64,000 nucleotides of DNA from Corynebacterium sp. CNCTC7651 (GCF_021496665.1 NZ_CP071246.1:124001-188000); one strand, 5' to 3'. Positions 8,433 to 17,482 are shown, counted from the stretch's first letter. Program-made: numbers and translations. The notes: a model not told the origin generated them from the letters alone.

Positions 8433-10505
8433 ATGACTACCTCTATTAACGCGAACACGGGCTCCGCCGGCGCCGAGCAGCAGGCCACGTCCGCTACGCA
8501 GGGCGCCGATGTCAACGCAGGCTTCCGTCAGCCGGAATCCGTCGTCGCCGGCGTGCACCTGGGCGAGGTCCTGGGCAACGCCGAGCCGAACCGCGACAAG
8601 GTTCGCATGCGCGACATGTGGGAGTACCAGAAGGACCACATGAACCTGGTCTCCCCGCTGAACCGCCGCAAGTTCACTGTCCTGGTTGTCGGCACCGGCC
8701 TCTCCGGCGGTGCTGCCGCAGCCGCCCTCGGCGAGCTGGGCTACAACGTCAAGGTTTTCACCTACCACGACGCTCCGCGCCGTGCGCACTCCATTGCTGC
8801 ACAGGGTGGCGTGAACTCCGCCCGCGGCAAGAAGGTGGACAACGACGGTGCGTACCGCCACTGCAAGGACACCGTGAAGGGCGGCGACTACCGCTGCCGC
8901 GAGTCCGACTGCTGGCGCTTGGCCATCGAGTCCGTCCGCGTCATCGACCACATGAACGCCATCGGCGCCCCGTTCGCGCGCGAGTACGGCGGCACCCTGG
9001 CCACCCGTTCCTTCGGTGGCGTGCAGGTCTCCCGCACCTACTACACCCGCGGCCAGACAGGCCAGCAGCTGCAGCTGTCCACCGCATCGGCGCTGCAGCG
9101 CCAGATCCACCTGGGCAACGTGGAGATCTTCACCCACAACGACCTGATGGATCTCATCATCACCGAGCAGGACGGCAAGAAGCGTTGCAACGGCATTGTG
9201 ACCCGCAACCTCATCACCGGTGAGATCACCCCGTTCACCGGCCACGCCGTTATCCTCGCCACCGGCGGGTACGGCAACGTGTACCACAAGACCACGCTGG
9301 CCAAGAACTCCAACGCGTCCGCCATCATGCGCGCGTACGAGCGCGGTGCGTACCTGGCATCCCCGTGCTTCGTCCAGTTCCACCCGACCGGCCTGCCGGT
9401 CAACGCGAAGTGGCAGGCGAAGACCACCCTGATGTCCGAGTCCCTGCGTAACGACGGCCGTATTTGGACCCCGAAGGAGAAGGGCGACGACCGCGATCCG
9501 AAGGACATCCCGGAGGAGGAGCGCGACTACTTCCTGGAGCGCCGCTACCCGGCCTTCGGTAACCTCGTCCCGCGTGACGTGGCATCCCGCGCCATCTCCC
9601 AGCAGCTGAACGCCGGCTACGGCGTTGGCCCGCTGCACAACTCCGCGTACCTGGACTTCTCCGACGCCATCGAGCGCCTTGGTGAGGACACCATCCGCGA
9701 GCGCTACTCCAACCTGTTCGAGATGTACGAGGACTCCACCGGTGAGAACCCGTACCAGGTGCCGATGCGTATTGCGCCGACCGTCCACTTCACCATGGGC
9801 GGCCTGTGGACCGACTTCAACGAGATGACCTCCATCGACGGCCTCTTCGCCGCCGGTGAGTGCTCCTGGACCTACCACGGTGCAAACCGCCTGGGCGCGA
9901 ACTCCCTGCTGTCTGCGTCCGTGGACGGCTGGTTCACCCTCCCGTTCACCATCCCGAACTACCTGGCCAACCACCTTGGCGAGGCAGCTCTGGCAATCGA
10001 CGCACCGGAGGTGCACGAGGCTGTCACCCGCACCCAGGACCGCATCGAGTTCCTCATGCGCGTCCAGGGCGCTGATCCGCACGGCCCGGAGTACTACCAC
10101 GAGCAGCTCGGCGCGCTCCTCTACGAGTTCTGCGGCGTTGCCCGCACCGTTGAGGGCCTGCAGGAGGGCATCCAGCGCATTCGCGCACTGCGTCAGGACT
10201 TCCTGGCCAACATCTCCATTCCGGGTTCCCCGAACGACATGAACCAGACCCTCGAGGCTTCTCTGCGCCTCTGGGACTACATCAACCTCGGCGAGCTCAT
10301 GTGCGTGGACGCACTGGACCGCGACGAGTCCTGTGGTGCGCACTACCGCATGGACCACCTCACCGACGACGGTGAGGCTGAGCGTGACGACGAGAACTGG
10401 TGCTTCGTCTCCGCTTGGGAGCCTGCAGGTGACGGCGAGTTCATCCGCCACGCAGAGCCCCTGTACTTCGATTCGATCCCGCTGATGGCAAGGAACTACA
10501 AGTAA
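8433..10505 (+). CDS. sdhA: Succinate dehydrogenase flavoprotein subunit
   Basis: 690-residue FAD subunit that oxidises succinate to fumarate on the cytoplasmic side of the membrane. It shows the FAD dinucleotide motif VVGTGLSGGAAAAALGELG (near residue 75), the covalent-flavin region PRRAHSIAAQGGVNSARG, and the catalytic FHPTG and LRNDGRIW segments. An N-terminal extension of about 35 Ala/Thr/Gln-rich residues precedes the conserved start (MWEYQKDHMNLVSP). AGGAG site before the ATG. Its TAA stop overlaps the sdhB ATG by one base. Confidence 0.97.
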   Translation: MTTSINANTGSAGAEQQATSATQGADVNAGFRQPESVVAGVHLGEVLGNAEPNRDKVRMRDMWEYQKDHMNLVSPLNRRKFTVLVVGTGLSGGAAAAALGELGYNVKVFTYHDAPRRAHSIAAQGGVNSARGKKVDNDGAYRHCKDTVKGGDYRCRESDCWRLAIESVRVIDHMNAIGAPFAREYGGTLATRSFGGVQVSRTYYTRGQTGQQLQLSTASALQRQIHLGNVEIFTHNDLMDLIITEQDGKKRCNGIVTRNLITGEITPFTGHAVILATGGYGNVYHKTTLAKNSNASAIMRAYERGAYLASPCFVQFHPTGLPVNAKWQAKTTLMSESLRNDGRIWTPKEKGDDRDPKDIPEEERDYFLERRYPAFGNLVPRDVASRAISQQLNAGYGVGPLHNSAYLDFSDAIERLGEDTIRERYSNLFEMYEDSTGENPYQVPMRIAPTVHFTMGGLWTDFNEMTSIDGLFAAGECSWTYHGANRLGANSLLSASVDGWFTLPFTIPNYLANHLGEAALAIDAPEVHEAVTRTQDRIEFLMRVQGADPHGPEYYHEQLGALLYEFCGVARTVEGLQEGIQRIRALRQDFLANISIPGSPNDMNQTLEASLRLWDYINLGELMCVDALDRDESCGAHYRMDHLTDDGEAERDDENWCFVSAWEPAGDGEFIRHAEPLYFDSIPLMARNYK

Positions 10506-11254
10506 TGAAACTGACACTTGAGATCTGGCGTCAGGCCGGACCCGATACCGACGGTGCGTTCGAGACCGTCCAGGTCGACGACGCTGTGCCCCAGATGTCG
10601 ATCCTGGAGCTGCTCGACCACGTGAACAACCAGTACGTGGAGGCCGGCAAGGAGCCGTTCACCTTCGCGCACGATTGCCGCGAGGGCATCTGCGGCACCT
10701 GTGGCCTGTCCGTCAACGGCCGCCCGCACGGTGCTGGCCAGAACACCACCGCGTGCCTGCAGCGTCTCTTGAATTACAAGGACGGCGACACCCTCAAGAT
10801 CGAGCCGTTCCGCTCCGGCGCATTCCCGGTTATCAAGGACCTGGCTGTTGACCGCTCTGCCCTTGACCGCGTGATGCAGCAGGGCGGCTACGTCTCCGTG
10901 AACGCGGGTACCGCCCCGGATGCGGACACCCTGCACGTGAACCACCACGACGCTGAGCTGGCGCTCGACTACGCTGCCTGCATCGGCTGCGGCGCTTGTG
11001 TCGCTGCGTGCCCGAACGGTGCTGCTCACCTGTTCACCGGCGCGAAGCTGAAGCACCTCAAGCTGCTGCCGCTGGGTAAGCAGGAGCGAGCACGCCGCGC
11101 CCGCAAGATGGTTGATGAGCTGGAGACCAACTTCGGCCACTGCTCGCTGTACGGCGAGTGCGCGGATGTCTGCCCGGCAGGCATTCCGCTGGACGCTGTC
11201 GGCGCGATCAACGCCGAGCGCGCCCGTGCTGCCTTCAAGGGCGGCGACGACTAA
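10505..11254 (+). CDS. sdhB: Succinate dehydrogenase iron-sulfur subunit
   Basis: 249-residue subunit passing electrons from FAD to the haems. The N-terminal plant-ferredoxin-like domain has the [2Fe-2S] ligands in HDCREGICGTCGLSVNG with a later TACLQ Cys, and the C-terminal domain has ACIGCGACVAACP and CSLYGECADVCPAGIP for the other clusters. Starts by a one-base overlap (TAATG) with the sdhA stop. A long stem-loop follows it, before the small membrane protein gene. Confidence 0.97.
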   Translation: MKLTLEIWRQAGPDTDGAFETVQVDDAVPQMSILELLDHVNNQYVEAGKEPFTFAHDCREGICGTCGLSVNGRPHGAGQNTTACLQRLLNYKDGDTLKIEPFRSGAFPVIKDLAVDRSALDRVMQQGGYVSVNAGTAPDADTLHVNHHDAELALDYAACIGCGACVAACPNGAAHLFTGAKLKHLKLLPLGKQERARRARKMVDELETNFGHCSLYGECADVCPAGIPLDAVGAINAERARAAFKGGDD

Positions 11255-11266
11255 GCACCCGTCAAC

Positions 11267-11320
11267 TGTCGGCAACACTTACGGTGACTGCGCTCGCGCG
11301 GTGCCGTATAGTTGCCGACA
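11267..11320 (+). other. Long intercistronic stem-loop after sdhB
   Basis: Ten-base perfect arms (TGTCGGCAAC at 11267-11276, complement at 11311-11320) enclose a second 5-base stem (TACGG / CCGTA at 11280-11284 / 11304-11308). There is no U-tract, so it looks like an mRNA processing or attenuation element rather than a classical terminator. It separates sdhB from the small membrane gene. Confidence 0.55.
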
Positions 11321-11365
11321 TACACGGTGCATACCCACCCACAGGAAATAGTTAAGGAATTCACC

Positions 11366-11737
11366 ATGGCTTCCCAGCACGCGGTTGCAGACATTCAGTC
11401 TGAGTCGTTCCCGGAGTACCAGACGGCAATCCACCACACGTACATCGAGGGCTACGACCCGGTCTCTCTGGCCGCGCCGCACTCCTCCCTGTCGCGCTAC
11501 TCCACTTGGGTTGCCATGGGCTGCATCCTGGCCTCCCTGTTCGGTCTGGGCATCCTCGTGTGGGGCATCGGCGCCAAGTTCGTGGGCTGGGGCGCTCAGT
11601 CTGAGGACCTTTCCAACATCCTGATGATTCTGGGCGGCGCCGAGATGGTGATCACCCTCCTCGCAGGCTTCATCCTCATCACCATGGGCCGCAAGGACTA
11701 CAAGCGCTACCGCTCCACCACTGGTCGCGTGAACTAG
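11366..11737 (+). CDS. Small membrane protein following sdhCAB
   Basis: 123 residues with two hydrophobic helices (about residues 50-75 and 88-112), cytoplasmic tail MGRKDYKRYR at the C-terminus and a hydrophilic N-terminus. ATG at 11366 follows TTAAGGA. Its place directly after sdhB matches a conserved hypothetical membrane protein in C. glutamicum. A role with the succinate dehydrogenase complex is possible from context only. A terminator closes the unit. Confidence 0.75.
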   Translation: MASQHAVADIQSESFPEYQTAIHHTYIEGYDPVSLAAPHSSLSRYSTWVAMGCILASLFGLGILVWGIGAKFVGWGAQSEDLSNILMILGGAEMVITLLAGFILITMGRKDYKRYRSTTGRVN

Positions 11738-11767
11738 CGTGGCGGCTGCCGGCGAACGTCGGCAAGC

Positions 11768-11803
11768 ATCTCCCTGCTCCTCCGAGGGTAGGGAGATTTT
11801 TCG
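11768..11803 (+). terminator. Rho-independent terminator of the sdh unit
   Basis: ATCTCCCT (11768-11775) pairs with AGGGAGAT (11790-11797), directly followed by TTTTTCG. A CGTCGNNAAGC word (11757-11767) abuts its 5' side. Confidence 0.8.
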
Positions 11804-11828
11804 TTTCCCCTCCTGATTTAATCGGGGT

Positions 11829-13115
11829 ATGGCAACTCCAGTCGCGGTTCCAATGCCCGGCCCGTCCAATGAGGCGGAGCGCAGGGAAACGCTACGAAGG
11901 TACAAAACCACCATGACCGGCTTGCTGGTGGTCATGGCGGTGATCTTCCTGTCCTGCTCGTGGTGGCAGTCGCATGGCACGGCCCCGGTGTGGGTCGGGT
12001 ACGTGCGCGCCGCCGCGGAGGCTGGCATGGTGGGCGGATTGGCGGACTGGTTCGCGGTCACTGCCCTGTTCAAGTACCCCATGGGGATCAAGATCCCGCA
12101 CACTGCCATCATCCCGAGCAAGAAGGACCAGGTGGCTGATGCGCTGAGCGGCTTTGTCAGCGAGAACTTCCTCAACGCCCGCACGATCACGGAGAAGGTG
12201 ATGCAGGCGGGCATCCCGGAGAAGGCAGGCGCGTGGCTGGCCAAGCCGGCGAACGCGGAGCGCGTGAGCGAGGAGGCCGGCAAGTTCGCAGTCCGAATGG
12301 TGGAGGGCATTGATCCGCTCGAAGCGGAGGCGTTCATCGATTCCCAGGTAGTTTCGCGCCTGGGCGAGCCGGTGTGGGGCCCGCCGATCGGACGCATGCT
12401 GGAGGGCTTCATTGCGGACGGCAAGGTGGAGCCTGTCGTGGACGATGTGGTGGCCTGGGGTCGCCGCAAGCTCGGCGGCATGCAGGGAAGCATTGTCAGC
12501 ATGATCGATGAGCGGATGCCCAAGTGGGCTCCGCAGTTTGCCAAGGAGCTTGTGGGGGAGCGGGTGTACCGCGAGCTGGTGGCTTTCATGGCTGAGGTGG
12601 ACACAAACCCGGAGCACGAGGCACGCAAGGCCATCCGCCGCACGATCTTCCAGTTTGCGCAGGACCTGCAGTTCGACGGCGCCACCATCACGCGGGTGGA
12701 GGAGCTCAAGGCGGACATCATGGGCTCGGACGCGGTCACTTCCGCCGCGGGCGGCATCTGGGAGCAGCTTTCTGCCGCGCTTATCGACGCAGCTTCGGAC
12801 CCGGAATCAACACTCCGTCGAAAAGTAGCCCAAGCTGCGGCGGAGTGGGGCGAGAAGCTGGTGGGCGACCCCGAGGTGCGCGCAGCTGCGGAGCGCAACC
12901 TGGAGCGTGCGACGCATTTCGCGGCGGTGAACGGCGCTGACCAGATTGTTGGCATTATCGCGGAGACCATTCAGCGGTGGGACGGGGAGGAAGCCGCGGA
13001 CAAGATTGAGCTCATGGTGGGAAAAGACCTGCAGTTCATCCGCCTTAACGGCACAATTGTCGGTGCGCTGGCGGGCCTGGTTATTTACACTGTGTCTCAA
13101 CTCCTGTTCTTCTAA
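11829..13115 (+). CDS. DUF445 family membrane protein
   Basis: 428 residues with an N-terminal hydrophobic helix (TGLLVVMAVIFLSCSWW, residues 33-50), the DUF445 signature AAAEAGMVGGLADWFAVTALFKYPMGIKIPHTAIIP split over residues 60-95, a long helical middle and a C-terminal transmembrane helix (IVGALAGLVIYTVSQLLFF). This is the YjiN/YheB-like family of envelope-associated proteins of unknown function. ATG is preceded by a TTTAAT -10 box (11817-11822) six bases upstream, so probably leaderless. Followed closely by the acidic helical protein gene. Confidence 0.85.
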   Translation: MATPVAVPMPGPSNEAERRETLRRYKTTMTGLLVVMAVIFLSCSWWQSHGTAPVWVGYVRAAAEAGMVGGLADWFAVTALFKYPMGIKIPHTAIIPSKKDQVADALSGFVSENFLNARTITEKVMQAGIPEKAGAWLAKPANAERVSEEAGKFAVRMVEGIDPLEAEAFIDSQVVSRLGEPVWGPPIGRMLEGFIADGKVEPVVDDVVAWGRRKLGGMQGSIVSMIDERMPKWAPQFAKELVGERVYRELVAFMAEVDTNPEHEARKAIRRTIFQFAQDLQFDGATITRVEELKADIMGSDAVTSAAGGIWEQLSAALIDAASDPESTLRRKVAQAAAEWGEKLVGDPEVRAAAERNLERATHFAAVNGADQIVGIIAETIQRWDGEEAADKIELMVGKDLQFIRLNGTIVGALAGLVIYTVSQLLFF

Positions 13116-13132
13116 CAAAGGAAGCGATTGAC

Positions 13133-13837
13133 ATGACTGAGAACACCCCGATTTACGACGAGACCTTGAACGCCACCGGCGCGGATGCTGCTGCTGAGGC
13201 CACCGGCACTGCTGCCCAGGACGCTGCTGCAGAGGCCAAGGCTGACGCGAAGGCCGAGGAGGCCCAGGAAGACGCCAAGGTTGCGCGCGATAATCTCCGC
13301 GAGGCGGGCGACGCCCTGCTGGCAGCGGGTTCCGCGCTGGGTGCCGCGATTGGCAAGTTCGCCGAGGGCCTGCCGGAGCGTTTCAAGAACGCCTCCGACA
13401 GCGCACGTGAGAGCCTGAACCAGGCTGCAACCGAGGGCGAGGTCCGCTCCATTGCCACCAACTGGGCGAATGAGGCGGAGAAGGTGTTCAATAACTTCCG
13501 CGAGCGCGACCTGAAGTTCACCGACGATGCACGGGCGACGCTGACCGGTGCCGTGAAGGACATTCGCGAATCCTTCAACGAGCGCATGGACAAGGTTGAC
13601 ACCTCCGGTGTGGAGAACACCGTGGTTGACCTGCGCACCCGCTTCGATGCGTTTGCGGACCGCCTGCAGAACCAGTTCGCCGCGGAGCCGAAGCCGGCAG
13701 ACGCTGAGGCTGACGTCCACGCTGACGTGATCGACGGCGAGGTTGTTGAGGCTGACAAGGTCGGCGCCGACAAGGTCGACGCCGAGAAGGACGTGTACGT
13801 GGACACGGACGCAGACCTCGCAGAAGACACCAAGTAA
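13133..13837 (+). CDS. Acidic Ala-rich helical protein, conserved in corynebacteria
   Basis: 234 residues, very rich in Ala, Asp and Glu, predicted almost wholly alpha-helical (for example AAQDAAAEAKADAKAEEA and LLAAGSALGAAIGKFAEG). No signal peptide or membrane helix. The acidic C-terminal third has degenerate VDADKVG-type repeats. A good AAAGGAAG site precedes the ATG. No enzymatic motif recognised; it resembles apolipoprotein- or phasin-like corynebacterial proteins. Forms a probable unit with the DUF445 gene upstream. Confidence 0.7.
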   Translation: MTENTPIYDETLNATGADAAAEATGTAAQDAAAEAKADAKAEEAQEDAKVARDNLREAGDALLAAGSALGAAIGKFAEGLPERFKNASDSARESLNQAATEGEVRSIATNWANEAEKVFNNFRERDLKFTDDARATLTGAVKDIRESFNERMDKVDTSGVENTVVDLRTRFDAFADRLQNQFAAEPKPADAEADVHADVIDGEVVEADKVGADKVDAEKDVYVDTDADLAEDTK

Positions 13838-13847
13838 GCTGCCCCCT

Positions 13848-14162
13848 ATGGATTCCACGGCGATCGACCAGGTTGTAACCATCATGCGTGTGCCGGGACA
13901 GTTGCAAAGTCTGCTGTTCCGCCTCACGGCGATCGCCGGAATCGTCGGCGCAGTGCTTGCTGCCACGACAAGGGCGGACGCGTTTGAGGCCGCCAACCGT
14001 CAACCGAAGATGGTGTGGGTGGCCATCCTCGCGTTCTCGGCGCTGGCCCTGTTGATCCCGCTGCCGTTCATTGCGTGGTTCGGCGCGGTTGCGGTGGGCA
14101 TTTACTTCTTTGATGTCCGCCCGCAGATTACCAACATTCTGCGCGGCAACTACGGCTGGTAG
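13848..14162 (+). CDS. DUF2516 family small membrane protein
   Basis: 104 residues with two to three hydrophobic segments (LFRLTAIAGIVGAVLAATT and MVWVAILAFSALALLIPLPF, then FGAVAVGIYFFDVRPQI). Start at 13848 (MDSTAIDQVV), ten bases after the preceding stop. The pattern around ADAFEAANRQPKMVWV fits DUF2516. The 3' end overlaps the convergent lipid-binding protein gene by 13 bases. Confidence 0.75.
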   Translation: MDSTAIDQVVTIMRVPGQLQSLLFRLTAIAGIVGAVLAATTRADAFEAANRQPKMVWVAILAFSALALLIPLPFIAWFGAVAVGIYFFDVRPQITNILRGNYGW

Positions 14163-14935
14163 GCGGTCTGCAACTGCCCCTGCAGCTCATTCTGCAGCTG
14201 GCTGAAGTTGACGTTGTTGCCGCCCATTTCTACGCGCAAGCCTCCGGGGATGACGGTGACGTTGCGGACCTGCATGTCGCCCGTCACTTCTTGGCGCATC
14301 CCTTCTGCCATGGCTTCCGTGAGCGCCTCTGCGACACCGTCCGGCAAGTCCACACCGAAGAGTTGGGTGCTGGCAGCCTCAAAGCTCAGCTGGCCGTTTG
14401 CGCTCGTGGGCCGCAGTTCCACCCCGGCGACACCACTGGTGAACATGATGGTGAATGTTCCGCTAACGGGATCCGTGAGCACGTCAGACACCGTAATCAC
14501 GTTTTTAAGAAAGCGGTTGTTGCCAATCTGATCCTGGATCTGTTGGTTGAGCACCGCCCGCAGGAAATCGTTCGGCAGTTCCGTGGTCACGTGGAAGGTC
14601 CTGGCCACAGGCTCACCGTCCGTGATGCGCACGTTCTCCAGCACGACCGTGGCCGCCGGATCGCCGGACACCTGGTCCCCGCTCACCCGCAAGGTGGAGG
14701 GGGTGGAAATGGTCATGTGCGGGAAGGAACCACCCAACAGTCCGATGGTGACGGGCTGGGAGCCGAAGGACACCTCCGGTTCGGCGGCGGCAACCGCGCC
14801 TGGGCCAACCGCCTGGCTCTGGTAACTGGAGGTGATTTGGCTGGCCACGAACATCCTGATTCCGGCCTCTGCCACCAGCAGGAGAATCAGCAGGGCGGCA
14901 AACACCCCAACGGTCACCTTCCACGCTTTCTTCAT
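14150..14935 (-). CDS. LmeA-like (DUF2993) phospholipid-binding protein
   Basis: 261 residues with one N-terminal membrane anchor (VTVGVFAALLILLLVAEAGI) and an exported beta-rich domain containing GLLGGSFPHMTISTPSTLRV and the C-terminal RVEMGGNNVNF typical of DUF2993. The mycobacterial member LmeA binds phospholipids and supports lipomannan mannan-core maturation; a matching envelope role here is inference. Start at 14935 is supported by TAGACT (14943-14948 complement) 7 bases upstream. Overlaps the end of the DUF2516 gene. Confidence 0.75.
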   Translation of the reverse strand: MKKAWKVTVGVFAALLILLLVAEAGIRMFVASQITSSYQSQAVGPGAVAAAEPEVSFGSQPVTIGLLGGSFPHMTISTPSTLRVSGDQVSGDPAATVVLENVRITDGEPVARTFHVTTELPNDFLRAVLNQQIQDQIGNNRFLKNVITVSDVLTDPVSGTFTIMFTSGVAGVELRPTSANGQLSFEAASTQLFGVDLPDGVAEALTEAMAEGMRQEVTGDMQVRNVTVIPGGLRVEMGGNNVNFSQLQNELQGQLQTAYQP

Positions 14936-14940
14936 GCGGC

Positions 14941-15753
14941 CTAGTCTACGGACGGGGCGACGGCCTCCCAAGCAACCGTGAGGGAGTTATCGCGCAGCCG
15001 GCGCCGCTGCGGCTCGAGCGGCCACCCGCGCCGCACCAGCTCAGCGTGTGTTTCGCGCCACCTCACCCGCGGGCCGTGGGGAGCCCAGCCGGCGGCGTGC
15101 TCCCAGGCCTCGTCAGCATCCGCAAGCAGCGCGTGAATGCGTTCACCGGGGACGTTGCGGTGGATCAGCACCTTCGGCAGCCGCTCCGCAACATCGCTGG
15201 GGGCGGCTACGTCGTGCGGGTCCCAGGACAGTGTGAGGGATTGCGGGCCGGTGGCATCCAAGAGCACCCACGTGGCGCGCCGGCCCAGCTCGTCGCACGT
15301 GCCCTCGATGAACAGCCCGCCGGGCGCGAGGCGGGATGTCACGGCTTCCCATGCGTCGGCCACATCGGCCACGTCGTACTGCCGCAGCACGTTGAATGCG
15401 CGCACCAAGTGCGGGGTGTGCCCGGCCAGCTCGAAGCCGCCGAGCTCAAAGCGCACGCCGTCGCGCGGCGGCAGCACACGCCCCGGATCAATCTCCAGGC
15501 CCACAACGTCCACGCCGGGGTTGACTTGGCGCAGCCAGCGGGCCCACTCCACGGTCGTGGTGTGGGAGGCCCCGTAGCCGACGTCGATAGCCAAAGGGTG
15601 CGCCACGGAGCGCAGTACCGAACCTACGCGCGGGTGGAAACGGGTCCACCGATCAGAACGGCGCAGGCGGTTCACCCCGGTCGTGCCGCGGGTGATTACC
15701 CCGTACGGCTTGCCTTGGCTCGCCTGCGCCCGCAGGTTGTGGTAGTGCGCCAC
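14941..15753 (-). CDS. Class I SAM-dependent methyltransferase-like protein
   Basis: 270 residues, GTG start. The N-terminal basic region RLRRSDRWTRFHPRV is followed by a Rossmann-like motif LAIDVGYGASHTTTVEW (motif I, residues 53-69) and VDVVGLEIDPGRV (motif II acidic residue). The middle has GLFIEGTCDELGRRATW. This is a conserved actinobacterial methyltransferase-like family; substrate unknown. It lies 44 bases downstream of the DUF2505 gene on the same strand and directly upstream of the lipid-binding gene. Confidence 0.7.
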   Translation of the reverse strand: MAHYHNLRAQASQGKPYGVITRGTTGVNRLRRSDRWTRFHPRVGSVLRSVAHPLAIDVGYGASHTTTVEWARWLRQVNPGVDVVGLEIDPGRVLPPRDGVRFELGGFELAGHTPHLVRAFNVLRQYDVADVADAWEAVTSRLAPGGLFIEGTCDELGRRATWVLLDATGPQSLTLSWDPHDVAAPSDVAERLPKVLIHRNVPGERIHALLADADEAWEHAAGWAPHGPRVRWRETHAELVRRGWPLEPQRRRLRDNSLTVAWEAVAPSVD

Positions 15754-15796
15754 GAAACGATTGTTGGTGTTGCGGCAAGCTCAGCCGCGTCACGGG

Positions 15797-16288
15797 TTAG
15801 AGATTGTCAGCAATCCACTGCTCGGTGAGCTTGGCCTCGTTCTCCACAATCTCCTCGAGCGCCTCCGCCACCTTCGGCTCAAGTGCGGCGCCCATGAACG
15901 GGATGTCCACCTTGACCTCGTTGTCGTACGCCAGGGAGGTGGTGTCGCCCTCGCCGGACATCGCAATCTCGCCCGAAAAATCCACCGGGGTGCCCTTCAC
16001 GTCGCCGGTGAAGGTGTGGGTTGCCTTGCCGTCAACCAGCTGGCCGATGTGCACCACGCGCTTGAGCTTCAGGTCCTGCGAGATCATGGCCTGCGCCGCG
16101 GCCGGCATGATGGACTTCGGCAGGATCTCAAACAGCGTTGCCACGTCGCCGGTGAACTCGTGCAGCTGGCCCGGCTCGGGGGAGAGGTGGGCTGCGATGT
16201 GCTCCCAGTACTCCTTGGACGCGTACGCCTCCGCCACCTTCTCCGCGGGGTGGTTAATGGTAACGGTAACTTCGCTACGTGCAGTCAT
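15797..16288 (-). CDS. DUF2505 (SRPBCC-like) protein
   Basis: 163 residues of the START-like DUF2505 family: SEVTVTINHPAEKVAEAYAS at the start, VDIPFMGAALEPKVAEAL near the end. No membrane segments. Start supported by TAGTCT (16296-16301 complement) seven bases before the ATG; this -10 box shares its TA with the divergent murB -10 box. Ligand unknown. Confidence 0.8.
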   Translation of the reverse strand: MTARSEVTVTINHPAEKVAEAYASKEYWEHIAAHLSPEPGQLHEFTGDVATLFEILPKSIMPAAAQAMISQDLKLKRVVHIGQLVDGKATHTFTGDVKGTPVDFSGEIAMSGEGDTTSLAYDNEVKVDIPFMGAALEPKVAEALEEIVENEAKLTEQWIADNL

Positions 16289-16295
16289 GGATAAA

Positions 16296-16305
16296 AGACT
16301 ACCGT
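16296..16305. promoter_or_regulatory. Overlapping divergent -10 boxes (DUF2505 / murB)
   Basis: The ten bases AGACTACCGT read TAGTCT on the minus strand and TACCGT on the plus strand, sharing the central TA. Each box lies 7 bases from a start codon (16288 minus, 16313 plus). This is the ANNNTANNNT layout of a bidirectional promoter. Confidence 0.55.
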
Positions 16306-16312
16306 GGCATGC

Positions 16313-17314
16313 GTGTCTGACTCATCATTCGCCTCCCTGACCACGTTGCGTGTTGGTGGCACGCCCGCAGAGTTGATCCGCTGCACCACCGCAGAAGAGC
16401 TGGCAGAAACCGTCGCGCGGCTTGATGCGGCCGGCACTGACCTGCTTATCGTCGGCGGCGGCTCCAACTTGGTGGTGGCTGACGGCCAGCTGCCCCTCAC
16501 CGCTGTGCTGGTGGCTAATGAGGGCATCGAGCTTATCGACGGCTCTTTGCTCCGCGTCCAAGCCGGCACCACCTGGGACGATGTTGTGGCGTACGCGGTA
16601 GAGCGCGGCTTGGGCGGTATTGAGACGCTCTCCGGCATCCCGGGATCTGCGGGCGCGACGCCGGTGCAAAACGTCGGCGCCTACGGCTCCGAGATTTCGG
16701 ATGTGCTCACCCGCGTCCGCCTCTACAACCGTGAGACGGGTGCGGATGAGTGGGTGACAGCGGAATCGCTGGAGCTGGCGTACCGCTACTCCAACCTGAA
16801 GTTCACCAACCGCGCCGTGGTGTTGGAGATTGAGCTGCAGCTGGAGCCGACGGAGCTTTCCATCCCGCTGCGCCACTTGGGTGGAGAGCGCCTTCCGCTT
16901 GCGGAAGCTCGAGAGAACGTCCTAGCAACGCGTCGCACCAAGGGCATGGTTTTGGATGCCGGGGATCACGATACGTGGTCTGCCGGCTCCTTCTTCACCA
17001 ACCCTGTGGTGCCCACCGCGCTGGCGGATGCGATCGACGCAAAGGTGGGGGAGGCCGGCATGCCCCGCTTCGCGGCGGGTGACGGGCAGGAGAAGCTTTC
17101 CGCCGCCTGGCTCATCGAGCGCGCCGGGTTCCCCCGCGGCTATCCGGGTGAGGACGCGCCTGCCCGCCTTTCCACTAAGCACACGCTGGCGCTGACCAAC
17201 CGCGGCAACGCGAATGCATCGGACATCGTTGCCTTGGCCACGGACGTGCAGGCTGGTGTGGAGAAACAATTCGGCGTGCAGCTGGTGCCCGAGCCCGTCT
17301 GGGTGGGGTTTTAA
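16313..17314 (+). CDS. murB: UDP-N-acetylmuramate dehydrogenase
   Basis: 333-residue FAD enzyme that reduces UDP-GlcNAc-enolpyruvate to UDP-MurNAc in peptidoglycan precursor synthesis. Motifs: TTLRVGGTPAEL, the FAD phosphate loop LLIVGGGSNLVVAD, GIPGSAGATPVQNVGAYGSE, YRYSNLKF, and the catalytic Ser in AGSFFTNPVV; the C-terminal Glu is in PEPVWVGF. Another GTG lies at 16304, but the one at 16313 has a TACCGT -10 box 7 bases upstream, so it is preferred. Confidence 0.92.
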   Translation: MSDSSFASLTTLRVGGTPAELIRCTTAEELAETVARLDAAGTDLLIVGGGSNLVVADGQLPLTAVLVANEGIELIDGSLLRVQAGTTWDDVVAYAVERGLGGIETLSGIPGSAGATPVQNVGAYGSEISDVLTRVRLYNRETGADEWVTAESLELAYRYSNLKFTNRAVVLEIELQLEPTELSIPLRHLGGERLPLAEARENVLATRRTKGMVLDAGDHDTWSAGSFFTNPVVPTALADAIDAKVGEAGMPRFAAGDGQEKLSAAWLIERAGFPRGYPGEDAPARLSTKHTLALTNRGNANASDIVALATDVQAGVEKQFGVQLVPEPVWVGF

Positions 17315-17323
17315 GCCTGCGAT

Positions 17324-17482
17324 CTACAACTGTCCCTTGAGGGTTCGGAGAGCGAGCTCCAAGGGTGGTAGGTGGTTGTCGACGATGTCCTGTATCAGGG
17401 CAAAGTCCACGACGAAATACTCGTAGCGTCACCGTTTGATCGCCGCAAGCGCATCGTCGATTCGTTCTGCTGGCCCGCGCAT
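17324..17482 (-). pseudogene. Remnant of HEPN-domain (DUF86-like) toxin gene
   Basis: Immediately after the MNT gene, in TGATG overlap, an ATG at 17482 opens MRGPAERIDDALAAIKR and then meets TGA at 17429-17431. The same frame continues past the stop as YEYFVVDFALIQDIVDNHLP and a short tail to a TAG at 17324. The two parts match the first and last portions of HEPN/DUF86 proteins, normally about 110 residues; roughly 60 middle residues, including the usual R-x4-6-H catalytic motif, are absent. A deletion plus a premature stop therefore appears to have killed the toxin. Confidence 0.7.

Noticed and set aside
8430..10517. Long open frame on the minus strand across sdhA
   Set aside because: It mirrors the high-GC codon pattern of sdhA; its translation is low complexity (Val/Leu/Arg/His) and has no start signal or recognisable domain.
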